A DNA stretch of 64,000 nucleotides from JAJEAO01 sp963667635 (GTDB taxonomy: Bacteria; Acidobacteriota; Vicinamibacteria; Marinacidobacterales; Marinacidobacteraceae), in the NCBI GenBank assembly GCA_965232015.1, contig OZ246946.1, positions 930,001 through 994,000 of the forward strand. The letters are read 5' to 3'. Each line of letters starts with the position of its first letter. The first letter of the stretch is position 1. The translations under genes were made by a program, and so were the position numbers. Shown here piece by piece: positions 1 to 8,295 of this stretch. The notes below the pieces were generated by a model. It did no database searches. It had not been told where the DNA came from and saw only the letters and a list, made by a program, of their open reading frames with translations.

Positions 1-645
1 GGTCCAGATCCGCATCTGCCACATCCCGGCCAACAGGATCCGGGGGTTCGCCGGGCTGATCACGATCTCGGACGCTCCGGTGTTCTCGTCCACGAACAGC
101 ACCCGCTCCCAGGTGGCGCCGCCGTCGGTGGTCCGGAAGATCCCCCGCTCCTCCTGCGGGCCGTAGAGGTGTCCGAGGGCGGCCACCCACGCGATCTGCG
201 GGTCATCGGGGTGGGTCACGATGCGGGAGATCCTCCCGGTCGCTTCGAGGCCGGTGTGGGTCCACGTCTCCCCCCGGTCGGTGGAGCGGTACACCCCGTT
301 GCCGAGCGAGACGTTGCTGCGGATGTGGGCCTCTCCGGTCCCGGCCCACACCACGTTCGGGTCCGCGCTGGAGACGGCGACCGCGCCGATGGAGAGAACC
401 GGCTGGTCGTCGAAGACCGGAGTCCAGTGGATCCCGGCGTCGTCGGAGCGGAACACGCCGCCGGAAGCCGCGCCGAAGTAGTAGGTGTTCGGATCTCCCG
501 GAACTCCGGCCACGGCGGCCACGCGGTTTCCGACCGGACCGATGTGCCGCCACCGGAGGGCGTCGAAGGGCCCTTCCGCCGCCGCGGGGCGACCGGCGGC
601 GACGGCCAGGCAGAGGGCGGTGAAGAGGAGGGCTCGGCGACGCAT
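1..645 (-). CDS. Secreted sortilin/BNR-type beta-propeller protein (C-terminal part outside window)
   Basis: The gene reads leftwards from ATG 645 and is cut by the window edge, so only about 215 N-terminal residues are visible. It begins with a basic MRRR stretch and a hydrophobic segment ending near residue 22 (RPAAA), as expected of a signal peptide. At least three Asp-box motifs of the form S/T-x-D-x-G-x-x-W can be read (SDDAGIHW, STDRGETW, TTDGGATW), each followed by a strand, which is the signature of BNR/sortilin-VPS10-like propellers. Proteins of this kind are often labelled glycosyl hydrolase, but no catalytic residues can be assigned here, so the substrate is unknown. Confidence 0.75.
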   Translation of the reverse strand, partial: MRRRALLFTALCLAVAAGRPAAAEGPFDALRWRHIGPVGNRVAAVAGVPGDPNTYYFGAASGGVFRSDDAGIHWTPVFDDQPVLSIGAVAVSSADPNVVWAGTGEAHIRSNVSLGNGVYRSTDRGETWTHTGLEATGRISRIVTHPDDPQIAWVAALGHLYGPQEERGIFRTTDGGATWERVLFVDENTGASEIVISPANPRILLAGMWQMRIWT

Positions 646-766
646 CAGTGCGAAGTCTCCCCCATCCCGCGCCGGTCCGGTGTGGCGCACCATGGAGCGC
701 CGCTCTCCACCAGTTCTCCCGGTGGGGGTGCGGCACGATGGAGCACAGGCCAGCGCGGGTCGCGGC

Positions 767-784
767 GCCGGACTGGAGTCCGGC
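767..784. repeat. Intergenic palindromic repeat, copy A
   Basis: An 18-bp near-palindrome GCCGGACTGGAGTCCGGC with 8-bp arms lies in the gap between the leftward propeller gene and clpC. The same 18 bases occur in reverse complement at 16390-16407 and directly at 37287-37304. A related segment resembling GTTCTCCCGGTGGGGG lies just upstream near 712-727. It looks like a member of a dispersed intergenic repeat family, not part of a gene. Confidence 0.7.
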
Positions 785-821
785 GCTCCGGCGCCGGCGC
801 GTGGCTGCTAAATTCGGACGG

Positions 822-840
822 AGGCCCCGCGGCGGGGCCT
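822..840. promoter_or_regulatory. Perfect 19-bp inverted repeat upstream of clpC
   Basis: Arms AGGCCCCGC and GCGGGGCCT are separated by one G, 27 bp upstream of the clpC start. It could be an operator or a hairpin. It does not match the CIRCE or CtsR operator consensus as I know them, so any regulator is unknown. Confidence 0.3.
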
Positions 841-866
841 GCGCCACGGGGAAATCCTTACCAACA

Positions 867-3347
867 GTGTTCGAGCGGTACGCGGAGCGCGCCAAGCGCG
901 CCATCTACTTCGCCCGGCACGAGGCCTCCCAGCTCGGAGGCGACTCGATCGAGCCCGAACACCTCCTGCTCGGCCTGCTCCGCGAGCTGCCGCCCCCCCT
1001 CGCGGCGCGGCTGCGGCTCTCGATCGATCGAATCCGCACCGAGGTCCGTGGCCGGGCGCTGCTCCGGGACAGCGTCTCCACCACCGTCGGGATGCCGTTG
1101 TCGGCGGAATCGAAGCGGGTGCTCGAGCACGCCCGGAAGGAGGCCGACCGGCTCAGCCATCAGAGCGTGGGCACCGAGCATCTCCTCCTCGGGATCCTGC
1201 GCGAGCCGGGTTCCGCCGCCGCCCAGATGCTCGCCCGGCAAAACGTCCGGGCTTCCGTGGTCCGCGAGGCGATCGCGTTCGACCACGACCACCGCCGCGC
1301 CTCGGCGCCCGCGCGCGCGCCGAAGGCGCCGTTGCTGACCCAGTTCTCGCGCGACCTCACGCAGGCCGCGCGCGACGGGGCGCTCGACCCGCTCATCGGG
1401 CGTCACACCGAACTGGACCGGGTGATCCAGGTGCTGTGCCGCCGCTCCAAGAACAACCCGGTTCTGATCGGCGAGCCGGGCACCGGCAAGACGGCCATCG
1501 TGGAGGGGCTCTCCTCGCGGATCGCGAGCGGCGACTGCCCCATCTTTCTCGCCGACCGGCGCATCGTCACCCTCGACATCTCGCTGGTGGTGGCGGGGAC
1601 CAAGTACCGGGGACAGTTCGAGGAGCGGCTGAAGGCCATCATCAAGGAACTCGAGCAGGCTCCCACGACGATCGTGTTCGTGGACGAGATGCACACCCTC
1701 GTGGGCGCCGGCTCCGCGGAGGGGTCGCTCGACGCCGCCAACATCCTCAAACCGGCGCTCGCCCGCGACGGAATCCAGGTGATCGGCGCCACCACGCCCG
1801 CCGAGTTCCGGCGCCACATCGAGCGGGACCGGAGTCTCGAACGCCGGTTCCAGGGCGTTCGCATCGCCCCTCCGACGACCGAGGAGACCCTCGAGATCCT
1901 CCATGGGGTTCGCGAGCGCTACGAGGCCTTCCACCGGGTCTCCTACGACGCCGAAGCGATCGAGGCGTCGGTGAGCCTCGCCGAGCGGTATGTCACCGAA
2001 CGCTTCCTGCCGGACAAGTCGGTGGACCTCCTCGACGAGGCCGGTTCCCGGGTCAAGCTGAGGGAGAACAGTTTCTCGAGGGAGTTCGCCGAGTCCCGTC
2101 GTCGCATCGTGGCGATCCGCCAGAAGAAGGACCGCGCCCTCGCCGGGGACGACCTCGAGAGGGCATCGCTCGCCCAAGAGCAGGAAAACGCCGAGCGCGC
2201 CAGCCTCCGCGAGATCCAGTCCCGCTGGGAGGCGGACGAGGGCGACCGGCCGCTGGTGACCCGCCGCGACATCGAGGAGGTCGTCGCCGACTGGACCGGG
2301 ATCCCCCTCGGGTCCATCGAGGAGGACGAGAGCCGAAAGCTCCTGCGCATCGAAGACGAGCTCCACCGCCGGGTGGTGGCCCAGGACGAGGCGGTGGCCA
2401 GCGTGGCCCGGGCCATCCGCCGCGCCCGCGCCGGACTCAAGGATCCGGAGCGGCCGGGCGGATCGTTCCTGTTCCTCGGCCCCTCCGGCGTCGGCAAGAC
2501 CGAAGTGGCGCGCTCCCTCGCCGAATTCCTGCTGGGAACGGAACGGGCGCTGCTGCGTTTCGACATGAGCGAGTACATGGAGCGCCATTCCGTGTCCCGC
2601 TTCATCGGCTCGCCACCCGGCTACGTGGGTCACGAGGAAGGCGGGCACCTGACCGAACGGGTCCGGCGCCATCCCTACTGCGTCCTGCTGCTCGACGAGA
2701 TCGAGAAGGCCCATCCCGATGTCTGGAACGTGCTGCTTCAGGTGTTCGAGGACGGCCGCCTGACCGACGGTCTCGGCAACGCGGTGGACTTCCGGAACTC
2801 GATCATCATCATGACCTCGAATCTCGGCGCCCGGCACCTGCACGGACAGCCTCACGTCGGATTCGCGGCGTCGGGAGAAGACGGCGATCGGGCCGCCGCC
2901 CGCGACCTCGTGCTCGGCGAGGTGAAGAAGACCTTCCGCCCCGAATTCATCAATCGCCTCGACGCGGTGGTCGTGTTCGACGCCTTGACCGAGGCCGACC
3001 TCACCGAGATCCTGCGCCGTCTCGTGGGTCGGATGAACGCCGAGATTCGCGCCCGCGGGCTGTTCGTCACGCTGACTCCGGAGGCGGAGGCCTTCCTGGT
3101 CGCAAGCGTCCTGCCCGAGCGCCACTTCGGCGCCCGTCCGCTGCGGCGGGCGCTCCAGCGCCATGTGGAGGACCCTCTCTCCGAGGCGGTCCTCACCGGA
3201 CGCATCCAGCCCGGCGGTCCCATCGAAGTCGGCCTCCGCGATCCGTCGGCGGATCCGGACCCGGCTCCCGATGCCGAGCCGCTCGTGATCCGTCAGGGCC
3301 AGGGAGGTCTCGAGACCCTGCTGGCCGAGGAGGCTCTCGTCCCATGA
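867..3347 (+). CDS. clpC: ATP-dependent Clp protease ATP-binding subunit, ClpC type
   Basis: This is an 826-aa Hsp100 unfoldase that feeds substrates to ClpP. GTG 867 was chosen because the typical Clp_N start (FERYAERAKRAI) begins there; reading further upstream enters repeat-containing non-coding sequence. Two Clp_N repeats occupy about residues 1-150. AAA1 has Walker A GEPGTGKT near residue 202 and Walker B VFVDEMHT. AAA2 has Walker A GPSGVGKT near residue 538 and the conserved DEIEKAHPDV block. A VGF tripeptide after the second AAA module fits the ClpP-docking loop. The TGA stop overlaps the bamA ATG (ATGA), so translation of the two genes is probably coupled. clpP is not in the window. 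Confidence 0.95.
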   Translation: MFERYAERAKRAIYFARHEASQLGGDSIEPEHLLLGLLRELPPPLAARLRLSIDRIRTEVRGRALLRDSVSTTVGMPLSAESKRVLEHARKEADRLSHQSVGTEHLLLGILREPGSAAAQMLARQNVRASVVREAIAFDHDHRRASAPARAPKAPLLTQFSRDLTQAARDGALDPLIGRHTELDRVIQVLCRRSKNNPVLIGEPGTGKTAIVEGLSSRIASGDCPIFLADRRIVTLDISLVVAGTKYRGQFEERLKAIIKELEQAPTTIVFVDEMHTLVGAGSAEGSLDAANILKPALARDGIQVIGATTPAEFRRHIERDRSLERRFQGVRIAPPTTEETLEILHGVRERYEAFHRVSYDAEAIEASVSLAERYVTERFLPDKSVDLLDEAGSRVKLRENSFSREFAESRRRIVAIRQKKDRALAGDDLERASLAQEQENAERASLREIQSRWEADEGDRPLVTRRDIEEVVADWTGIPLGSIEEDESRKLLRIEDELHRRVVAQDEAVASVARAIRRARAGLKDPERPGGSFLFLGPSGVGKTEVARSLAEFLLGTERALLRFDMSEYMERHSVSRFIGSPPGYVGHEEGGHLTERVRRHPYCVLLLDEIEKAHPDVWNVLLQVFEDGRLTDGLGNAVDFRNSIIIMTSNLGARHLHGQPHVGFAASGEDGDRAAARDLVLGEVKKTFRPEFINRLDAVVVFDALTEADLTEILRRLVGRMNAEIRARGLFVTLTPEAEAFLVASVLPERHFGARPLRRALQRHVEDPLSEAVLTGRIQPGGPIEVGLRDPSADPDPAPDAEPLVIRQGQGGLETLLAEEALVP

Positions 3348-5797
3348 TCCGCGCTGTGTCGCCCCGATCTCTCCGTCCCCGCCTCGCGCGAGCCGCCGTT
3401 CTGGCAGCGGCGTCGTTCGCGCTGTTCGCCGCGCCGTCGGTTGGCGCCCAGGAGGAAGTCGAGACCGTGGAGGCGGTTCTCATCGAAGGCAACGACCTGA
3501 TCGCGGCCGACGCCTGGATGGCGCACCTGACGGTGAAGCCGGGCGATCCGGTGGACCGGGAGGCGCTGCGGGCCGAGTTCCGCGCCCTGTGGGCGACCGG
3601 CTTCGCCGACGATCTGCGCCTCGAACTGCGTCCCGGCGAGCGGGGCGGCAAGGTCGTGGTGTTCGTGGTCCACGAGCGTCCCCGGGTGGAGGCTCTCGAG
3701 TTCCTCGGCTCGGAGGAGCTCGACGAGGACGACATCCTCGAGAAGCTGGAAGAGGAGAACGTCCGAATCGTCGTCGGCGCCCCTTACGACCCGGAGAGGG
3801 TGGTGCGGGCCCGCGACCTGATCCACGAGATGCTGGTGGACAAGGGGCGCACCGAGGGCGCGGTCACCAGCGAAATCGTCGAGGAGGAGGGTCAGGTCCG
3901 GGTCGTCTTCAACATCCGCGACGAGCAGCAGATCCGGATCCGCCGGGTCCGTTTCGAGGGGATCGAGGCGCTCGACGACTGGGTGCTGCGGTGGGCGATG
4001 AAGAAGACCCGCGAAAGCCACGCCATGGGGGCGCTGCTCGGGGGTTCGACCTACACCGAGGAGCAGTACGCGGAGGACATCGAGAACGTCCGCCAGGAAT
4101 ACCTGAAGCGCGGCTACCTCGACGTCTCCTTCGGGCCGCCGGAGTTCGCCTACGAGGACGGGTATTCGCGGTCGTTCCTGTTCTGGAAGCGGCCCAAGCG
4201 GTGGATGGACATCGTCATCCCGGTCTCCGAGGGGAATCAGTACCGGGTCGGCGAGGTCACCGTCGAGGGGGCGACGGTCTTCCCGGCGGAGTTCGTCCGC
4301 TCGTTCTTCCCGCTGCTCGAGGGCGAGGTCTATGACGAATCCGAGGTGACCAAGGCGCTCGATTCGCTCCGGGAGATCTACGGCGCCCGCGGCTACGTCC
4401 AGTTCACCGGGTTCCCGACCTGGAGGCGGCGTCCCGAGGAGCAGATCGTGGACGTCGTGATCAACCTCGCCGAGGAGGACCAGTTCCTGGTGAACCGGAT
4501 CGAATTCCGGGGCAACTCGACGACCAAGGACCGCGTGATCCGACGCGAGATGTGGCTGAACGAGCAGGACATCATGAACATGGAGCTGCTCAAGGCCTCC
4601 ATCCAGCGGATCAACCAGCTCGGCTACTTCCGCCCCATCGAGCAGCCCGAGATCCAGCCGAGCCCCGAGGACGAGAGCCGCCTCGACATCACCCTCGATC
4701 TCGTCGAGGAGAACCGGAACCAGCTCACCTTCGGCGCCGGAGTGTCCGGGCTGGAGGGGTTCTTCGTGAACGCGTCCTTCGGGACGACGAACTTCCTCGG
4801 GCGCGGCGAGACCGCGAACTTCACGGTGCAGACCGGGAGCCGGACGCAGAACTACCAGATCGCGATCACCGACCCGTACTTCATGGACAAGCCGGTGACG
4901 CTCGGGTTCGACGTGTTCAAGCGCACCCTGAAGCTGCGCGAGTTCACCCGCGACGACATCGGCGGCCGGATCATCTTCGGCATCCCGCTCGGCCGCTGGT
5001 CCCGGACGTTCCTGAACTACGGCTACTCCATCATCACCGTCCGCGAGCCCGACCCCGACATCGTTCTGAACCTGTACGACCTCTACTACAACTCGACCTA
5101 CCTCGATCCGAGGTTCTACGGGCTCTCCGGCAACTTCCGCGAGAGCAAGATCAGCCCCACCTACGTCTTCAACACGGTGGACCACCCCATCTTCCCGAGC
5201 ACCGGGCGCAAGCTCACCGCCTCGTTCGACATCGCCGGCGGGATGCTCGGGGGCAACGTCCACTACTACAAGCCGACTCTGGAGGCGGTGGCCCATACCC
5301 GCGTCATCGGAGCGACCTCGCTCGGCGTGCGGGCCATGGGGAGCTACCTGCACGGCTACGGGGGTGCCGACCTCGCGCCGGGCGAGGCGATCGACATCTT
5401 CGATGTGGAGCAGACCGGCGTCCCCTACTACAACCGGTTCTTCCTCGGCGGCGAGTACCAGATCCGCGGCTTCTACATCCGGTCGGTGGGGCCGCGGAAC
5501 GCGAGCGGCCAGCTCCTCGGCGGAAACAAGATGCTGCTGTTCAACGCCGAGTACGCGATCCCGCTCGCCGGGCCGCTGCGGGCCATCCTGTTCTTCGACG
5601 CCGGGAACGCGTTCGCCGAAGAGGACTCATGGAGCCTGGACATGCTCCAGAACTTCCGCAGCTCGACCGGGATCGAGATGCGGGTCTTCATCCCCATGCT
5701 GAACGTCCCGTTCCGGCTGATCTTCGCCTACAATCCCCATCGGGATTACTACCATCGGGCGACCGCTTTCGTTTTCGGGATCGGCACCACCTTCTAG
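3344..5797 (+). CDS. bamA: Outer membrane protein assembly factor BamA
   Basis: The 817-aa product is the Omp85-family insertase that folds beta-barrel proteins into the outer membrane. A signal peptide ends near residue 33 (SVGAQ). About five POTRA repeats fill the N-terminal half (for example the VEGATVFPAEF and IEFRGNSTTKD beginnings). A 16-stranded barrel follows, with the hallmark IRGF loop-6 motif at residues 707-710 and a C-terminal aromatic strand ending GIGTTF. ATG 3344 overlaps the clpC stop. A Skp-like periplasmic chaperone follows, the usual partner. The neighbours lpxD and lpxA often found beside this pair in Proteobacteria are absent. Confidence 0.96.
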   Translation: MIRAVSPRSLRPRLARAAVLAAASFALFAAPSVGAQEEVETVEAVLIEGNDLIAADAWMAHLTVKPGDPVDREALRAEFRALWATGFADDLRLELRPGERGGKVVVFVVHERPRVEALEFLGSEELDEDDILEKLEEENVRIVVGAPYDPERVVRARDLIHEMLVDKGRTEGAVTSEIVEEEGQVRVVFNIRDEQQIRIRRVRFEGIEALDDWVLRWAMKKTRESHAMGALLGGSTYTEEQYAEDIENVRQEYLKRGYLDVSFGPPEFAYEDGYSRSFLFWKRPKRWMDIVIPVSEGNQYRVGEVTVEGATVFPAEFVRSFFPLLEGEVYDESEVTKALDSLREIYGARGYVQFTGFPTWRRRPEEQIVDVVINLAEEDQFLVNRIEFRGNSTTKDRVIRREMWLNEQDIMNMELLKASIQRINQLGYFRPIEQPEIQPSPEDESRLDITLDLVEENRNQLTFGAGVSGLEGFFVNASFGTTNFLGRGETANFTVQTGSRTQNYQIAITDPYFMDKPVTLGFDVFKRTLKLREFTRDDIGGRIIFGIPLGRWSRTFLNYGYSIITVREPDPDIVLNLYDLYYNSTYLDPRFYGLSGNFRESKISPTYVFNTVDHPIFPSTGRKLTASFDIAGGMLGGNVHYYKPTLEAVAHTRVIGATSLGVRAMGSYLHGYGGADLAPGEAIDIFDVEQTGVPYYNRFFLGGEYQIRGFYIRSVGPRNASGQLLGGNKMLLFNAEYAIPLAGPLRAILFFDAGNAFAEEDSWSLDMLQNFRSSTGIEMRVFIPMLNVPFRLIFAYNPHRDYYHRATAFVFGIGTTF

Positions 5798-5873
5798 ACA
5801 GCGCCGGGGCCGTCTCCGGCGGGCCCCAGCCCGCAGCGTGCCGCCCAGGCGTTCACGGAGTTGACCTAAGGCC

Positions 5874-6470
5874 ATGAGCTTCTTCCATCGTCGCCGCCGC
5901 ACCCGGATTCCCGGGGCGTCGCGGCCTCTTGCCGGACTGTTCGCCTCCGCGGCGCTGCTTGCCGGGTTCGTCGCGTTCCCCGTGATCGCCGGAGCCCAGG
6001 AGGCGGGCGCGACGCGGGTCGCTGTCATCGACATCGATCGGGTCGCCCAGGAGTCCAGCCGGGGCCAGACGATGTTCACCGAGCTCCAGGCGCTCCAGGA
6101 GGAGATCCTTCGGGGCCGGCAGCAGCGCGAGCAGGAGATCCGCGATCTGACGAACCGGGCTGGTTCGCAGCTCCTGTCCAACGAGGCCCGCGCCGATCTG
6201 ACCCGCGACATCGAGCGGCGTCAGACCGACCTGCAGCGGTGGCTGGAGGATCAGCAGCGGGAGTTCAACGACAAGCAGGCGAACGGCTTCCAGGCCCTCG
6301 AGGCCGATCTGGGTCCGGTGGTGGAGGAAGTCGCCCGGGAGCGGAACATCCAGCTCATCATTCGGGTCACGCCCGGGCTGACCTTCGTCATGGACCCGGC
6401 GCTCGATATCTCGGCCGAGGTGATCTCCCGGTTCAACGCGCTGTCCGAGGGCGTCGGCGAAGAGGGCTGA
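5874..6470 (+). CDS. Periplasmic OmpH/Skp-family chaperone
   Basis: The 198-aa protein has a twin-basic N terminus and a signal peptide ending near AGAQEAGA. The mature part starts with a typical RVAVIDIDRVAQESSRGQ strand. A long charged coiled-coil follows (about residues 75-145, rich in Q, E and R) and it ends with a strand near LIIRVTPGLTFVMDPALDIS. This is the Skp trimer-with-tentacles plan, which holds unfolded outer-membrane proteins for BamA. It lies 76 bp downstream of bamA in the same direction. Confidence 0.93.
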   Translation: MSFFHRRRRTRIPGASRPLAGLFASAALLAGFVAFPVIAGAQEAGATRVAVIDIDRVAQESSRGQTMFTELQALQEEILRGRQQREQEIRDLTNRAGSQLLSNEARADLTRDIERRQTDLQRWLEDQQREFNDKQANGFQALEADLGPVVEEVARERNIQLIIRVTPGLTFVMDPALDISAEVISRFNALSEGVGEEG

Positions 6471-6484
6471 GCCCTCCGGGCCCC

Positions 6485-6925
6485 ATGGCCGGCCCCGTCG
6501 GCGGGACGCCTGGCCCGGCGAGGGCCTCGCGACGTCTCCTCGACGCCTGCGACCCGCCGTCCGGCGACACGATTCGCGCGAGCCGCGAAGTCGGGCCGGA
6601 CGAGCCCTTCTTCGCCGGTCACTTTCCCTCGCTCCCGGTCGCCCCGGGCGTCTTCCTCGTCGAGGCGCTGGCGGAGTGCGGCCGGCGCCTCCACGGCGAC
6701 CGAATCTGCTCGACAACGAGAAGGCCGAGAAGACGGGAGAGCGCGCTCCGGCTGGTCGAGGTCGAGGCCGTGCGGTTCCGCCGACGGGTTTCTCCGGGAG
6801 ATCGTCTCGACCTGACGGTCACGCGGGCCGGCGGCTCCTCCGTCCGTCCGCGATTCACCGGGGCGGTGCGGGTCGGAGGGCGTCCGGCCGTGGAGGCCCG
6901 GTTCACGCTCGCCGTTTCCGGATGA
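6485..6925 (+). CDS. FabZ-like hotdog-fold dehydratase
   Basis: The 146-aa protein carries the FabA/FabZ active-site block FFAGHFPSLPVAPGVFLVEAL, here read as GHFP with the catalytic His, then PGV and the acidic residue in VEALAE. That supports a 3-hydroxyacyl-ACP dehydratase-like fold. It is arginine-rich after residue 75 and lacks lpxD/lpxA neighbours, so it may be a paralogue of the main FabZ acting on another acyl substrate. ATG 6485 is 14 bp after the skp-like stop. The TGA overlaps an ATG that opens a 20-codon frame (6922-6984), which itself overlaps the next gene. Confidence 0.72.
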   Translation: MAGPVGGTPGPARASRRLLDACDPPSGDTIRASREVGPDEPFFAGHFPSLPVAPGVFLVEALAECGRRLHGDRICSTTRRPRRRESALRLVEVEAVRFRRRVSPGDRLDLTVTRAGGSSVRPRFTGAVRVGGRPAVEARFTLAVSG

Positions 6926-6984
6926 CGGCTCCGGCCCCCGCGGGGTTCGCGGTCCGGGCCGTGCACCGGGGACCGCACGGATGA
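6922..6984 (+). CDS. Possible 20-codon linking peptide
   Basis: ATG 6922 overlaps the preceding TGA and its own TGA (6982-6984) overlaps the ATG of the TonB-like gene at 6981. The 20-residue product (rich in A, P, R) resembles nothing known. It may act only to hand ribosomes across the gap, or it may be chance. Confidence 0.2.
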   Translation: MTAPAPAGFAVRAVHRGPHG

Positions 6985-8288
6985 CGCACCTGCCTCCCCT
7001 CGGACTGGTGGATCGGTCCGCCCCGCCGGATCGCGCCGGTTCCGGGCGGCCTCCACGCCGGTCCGCCCCTCCGTTCCGGCGGCGCTCGCGCCGCCGCCCG
7101 CCGGTGGCCACTCCTCGGACCGCCGGGGGCCGCCTGCTCGAGGGCCTCGAGCGGGGCGGCGCCGCCGAGGTTCCCGGCGGGACGAGTCGGGCGCGCCGCT
7201 ACGCCCCCGCCGCGCTTTCGGCAGCCTTTCACCTCGGGCTCGGCCTGCTCTTCTTCGGGGGACTGGCGCCGCTTCCGCAAGCCGATCCCCGCCCGGTGGA
7301 GCCCGAGGCCGAGCGCGAACCCCTCCTCTACGCCTTCGAGGCGCCCCCGATCGAGGAACCGCCGCCGGTCGTGGAAGCGGAACCGGTCCCGGTCCCCGTC
7401 GAGCCGGAGCCGGAGCCGGAGGCGGTTCCGGCCGAGGCCCCGGCGCCGCCTCCCGCCCCCGAGATCCTGATCCCGGAGGCGCAGATCGCCGTGCCGAGCA
7501 CGGGGTTCCAGAACGATCTGCCGTTCAGCGACGGTCAGGAGGACGAGTTCTACTTCGACCAGCCCATGGGCGAGGATCCGGACTCGGAAGATCCGGAGAG
7601 CGGTTCGCTGGACTCGTTCGAGGACGAGCCCGCCCTCTCCGCCGGCGACCTCGCCGCGCTGGCCGAGGCCGCCGAACTCCTGGATGCCGCGCCGCCGGAG
7701 GCGGCGCCCGAGCGGTTCCCGGCCGATCCGGCGTCGGGGACCGAGGGGCCGCTGGACTTCGACGCCGAGGCGTTCCGCAATCGGATCCACGATCCCGCCG
7801 CCGACGTGCGCCGACAGGGCGACGAGATGGCTTACTCGCGGGCGCGCGAGCTCGCCGAACGGGAGCGCCGCCGGGAGGGGGTTCCGACCGACATCTGGCG
7901 GTTCCTCGAGGGGAAGCGGTTCCGCAACCCGGAGGGCGGACTCGTCTCCAACCGGAACAACACGCTCTACTACGACGACCGCGGCGCCAACCTCGTCCCG
8001 TGGATCTCCCGGCTCATCGCCGAGGTGCGGCGAAACTGGTACATCCCGTACGCCGCGTCCTACGAGAGCGGCCACGTGGCGATCGCGATCAGCGTGTTGC
8101 GCAGCGGCGCCCTGGACTGGCTTCAGGTCGTCGTGCCGTCCGGCGTGCCCGGCTTCGACAACGCGGCCACCGGGGCGCTCCGGGGCGCCCAACTCCTGCC
8201 GCTGCCCGACGACTACCCCGGCGGCAACTTCGAGATCATGCTGGTGTTCTGGTACAACGAACGCCCGTACGACCTGTTCAACCGGTAA
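6981..8288 (+). CDS. TonB-like C-terminal-domain protein with single membrane anchor
   Basis: The 435-aa protein has an Arg/Pro-rich cytoplasmic start, one membrane segment (about residues 76-94, ALSAAFHLGLGLLFFGG), a long Pro/Glu-rich periplasmic spacer (PVPVEPEPEPE), and a C-terminal globular part with the TonB/TolA-like pattern IAEVRRNWYIPYAAS then VAIAISVLRSGALDWLQVV and repeated conserved positions to the end. This layout suggests energy transduction or envelope bridging. No ExbB/ExbD genes are seen nearby, so the motor partner is elsewhere or it is a structural TonB-fold protein. Confidence 0.8.
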   Translation: MTHLPPLGLVDRSAPPDRAGSGRPPRRSAPPFRRRSRRRPPVATPRTAGGRLLEGLERGGAAEVPGGTSRARRYAPAALSAAFHLGLGLLFFGGLAPLPQADPRPVEPEAEREPLLYAFEAPPIEEPPPVVEAEPVPVPVEPEPEPEAVPAEAPAPPPAPEILIPEAQIAVPSTGFQNDLPFSDGQEDEFYFDQPMGEDPDSEDPESGSLDSFEDEPALSAGDLAALAEAAELLDAAPPEAAPERFPADPASGTEGPLDFDAEAFRNRIHDPAADVRRQGDEMAYSRARELAERERRREGVPTDIWRFLEGKRFRNPEGGLVSNRNNTLYYDDRGANLVPWISRLIAEVRRNWYIPYAASYESGHVAIAISVLRSGALDWLQVVVPSGVPGFDNAATGALRGAQLLPLPDDYPGGNFEIMLVFWYNERPYDLFNR

Positions 8289-8295
8289 CGGGCCG

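Noticed and set aside
1436..3343. A 636-codon in-frame extension upstream of BamA.
   Set aside because: It lies inside clpC in another frame and reads as Arg/Pro-rich noise; the signal peptide and ATGA overlap fix the BamA start at 3344.
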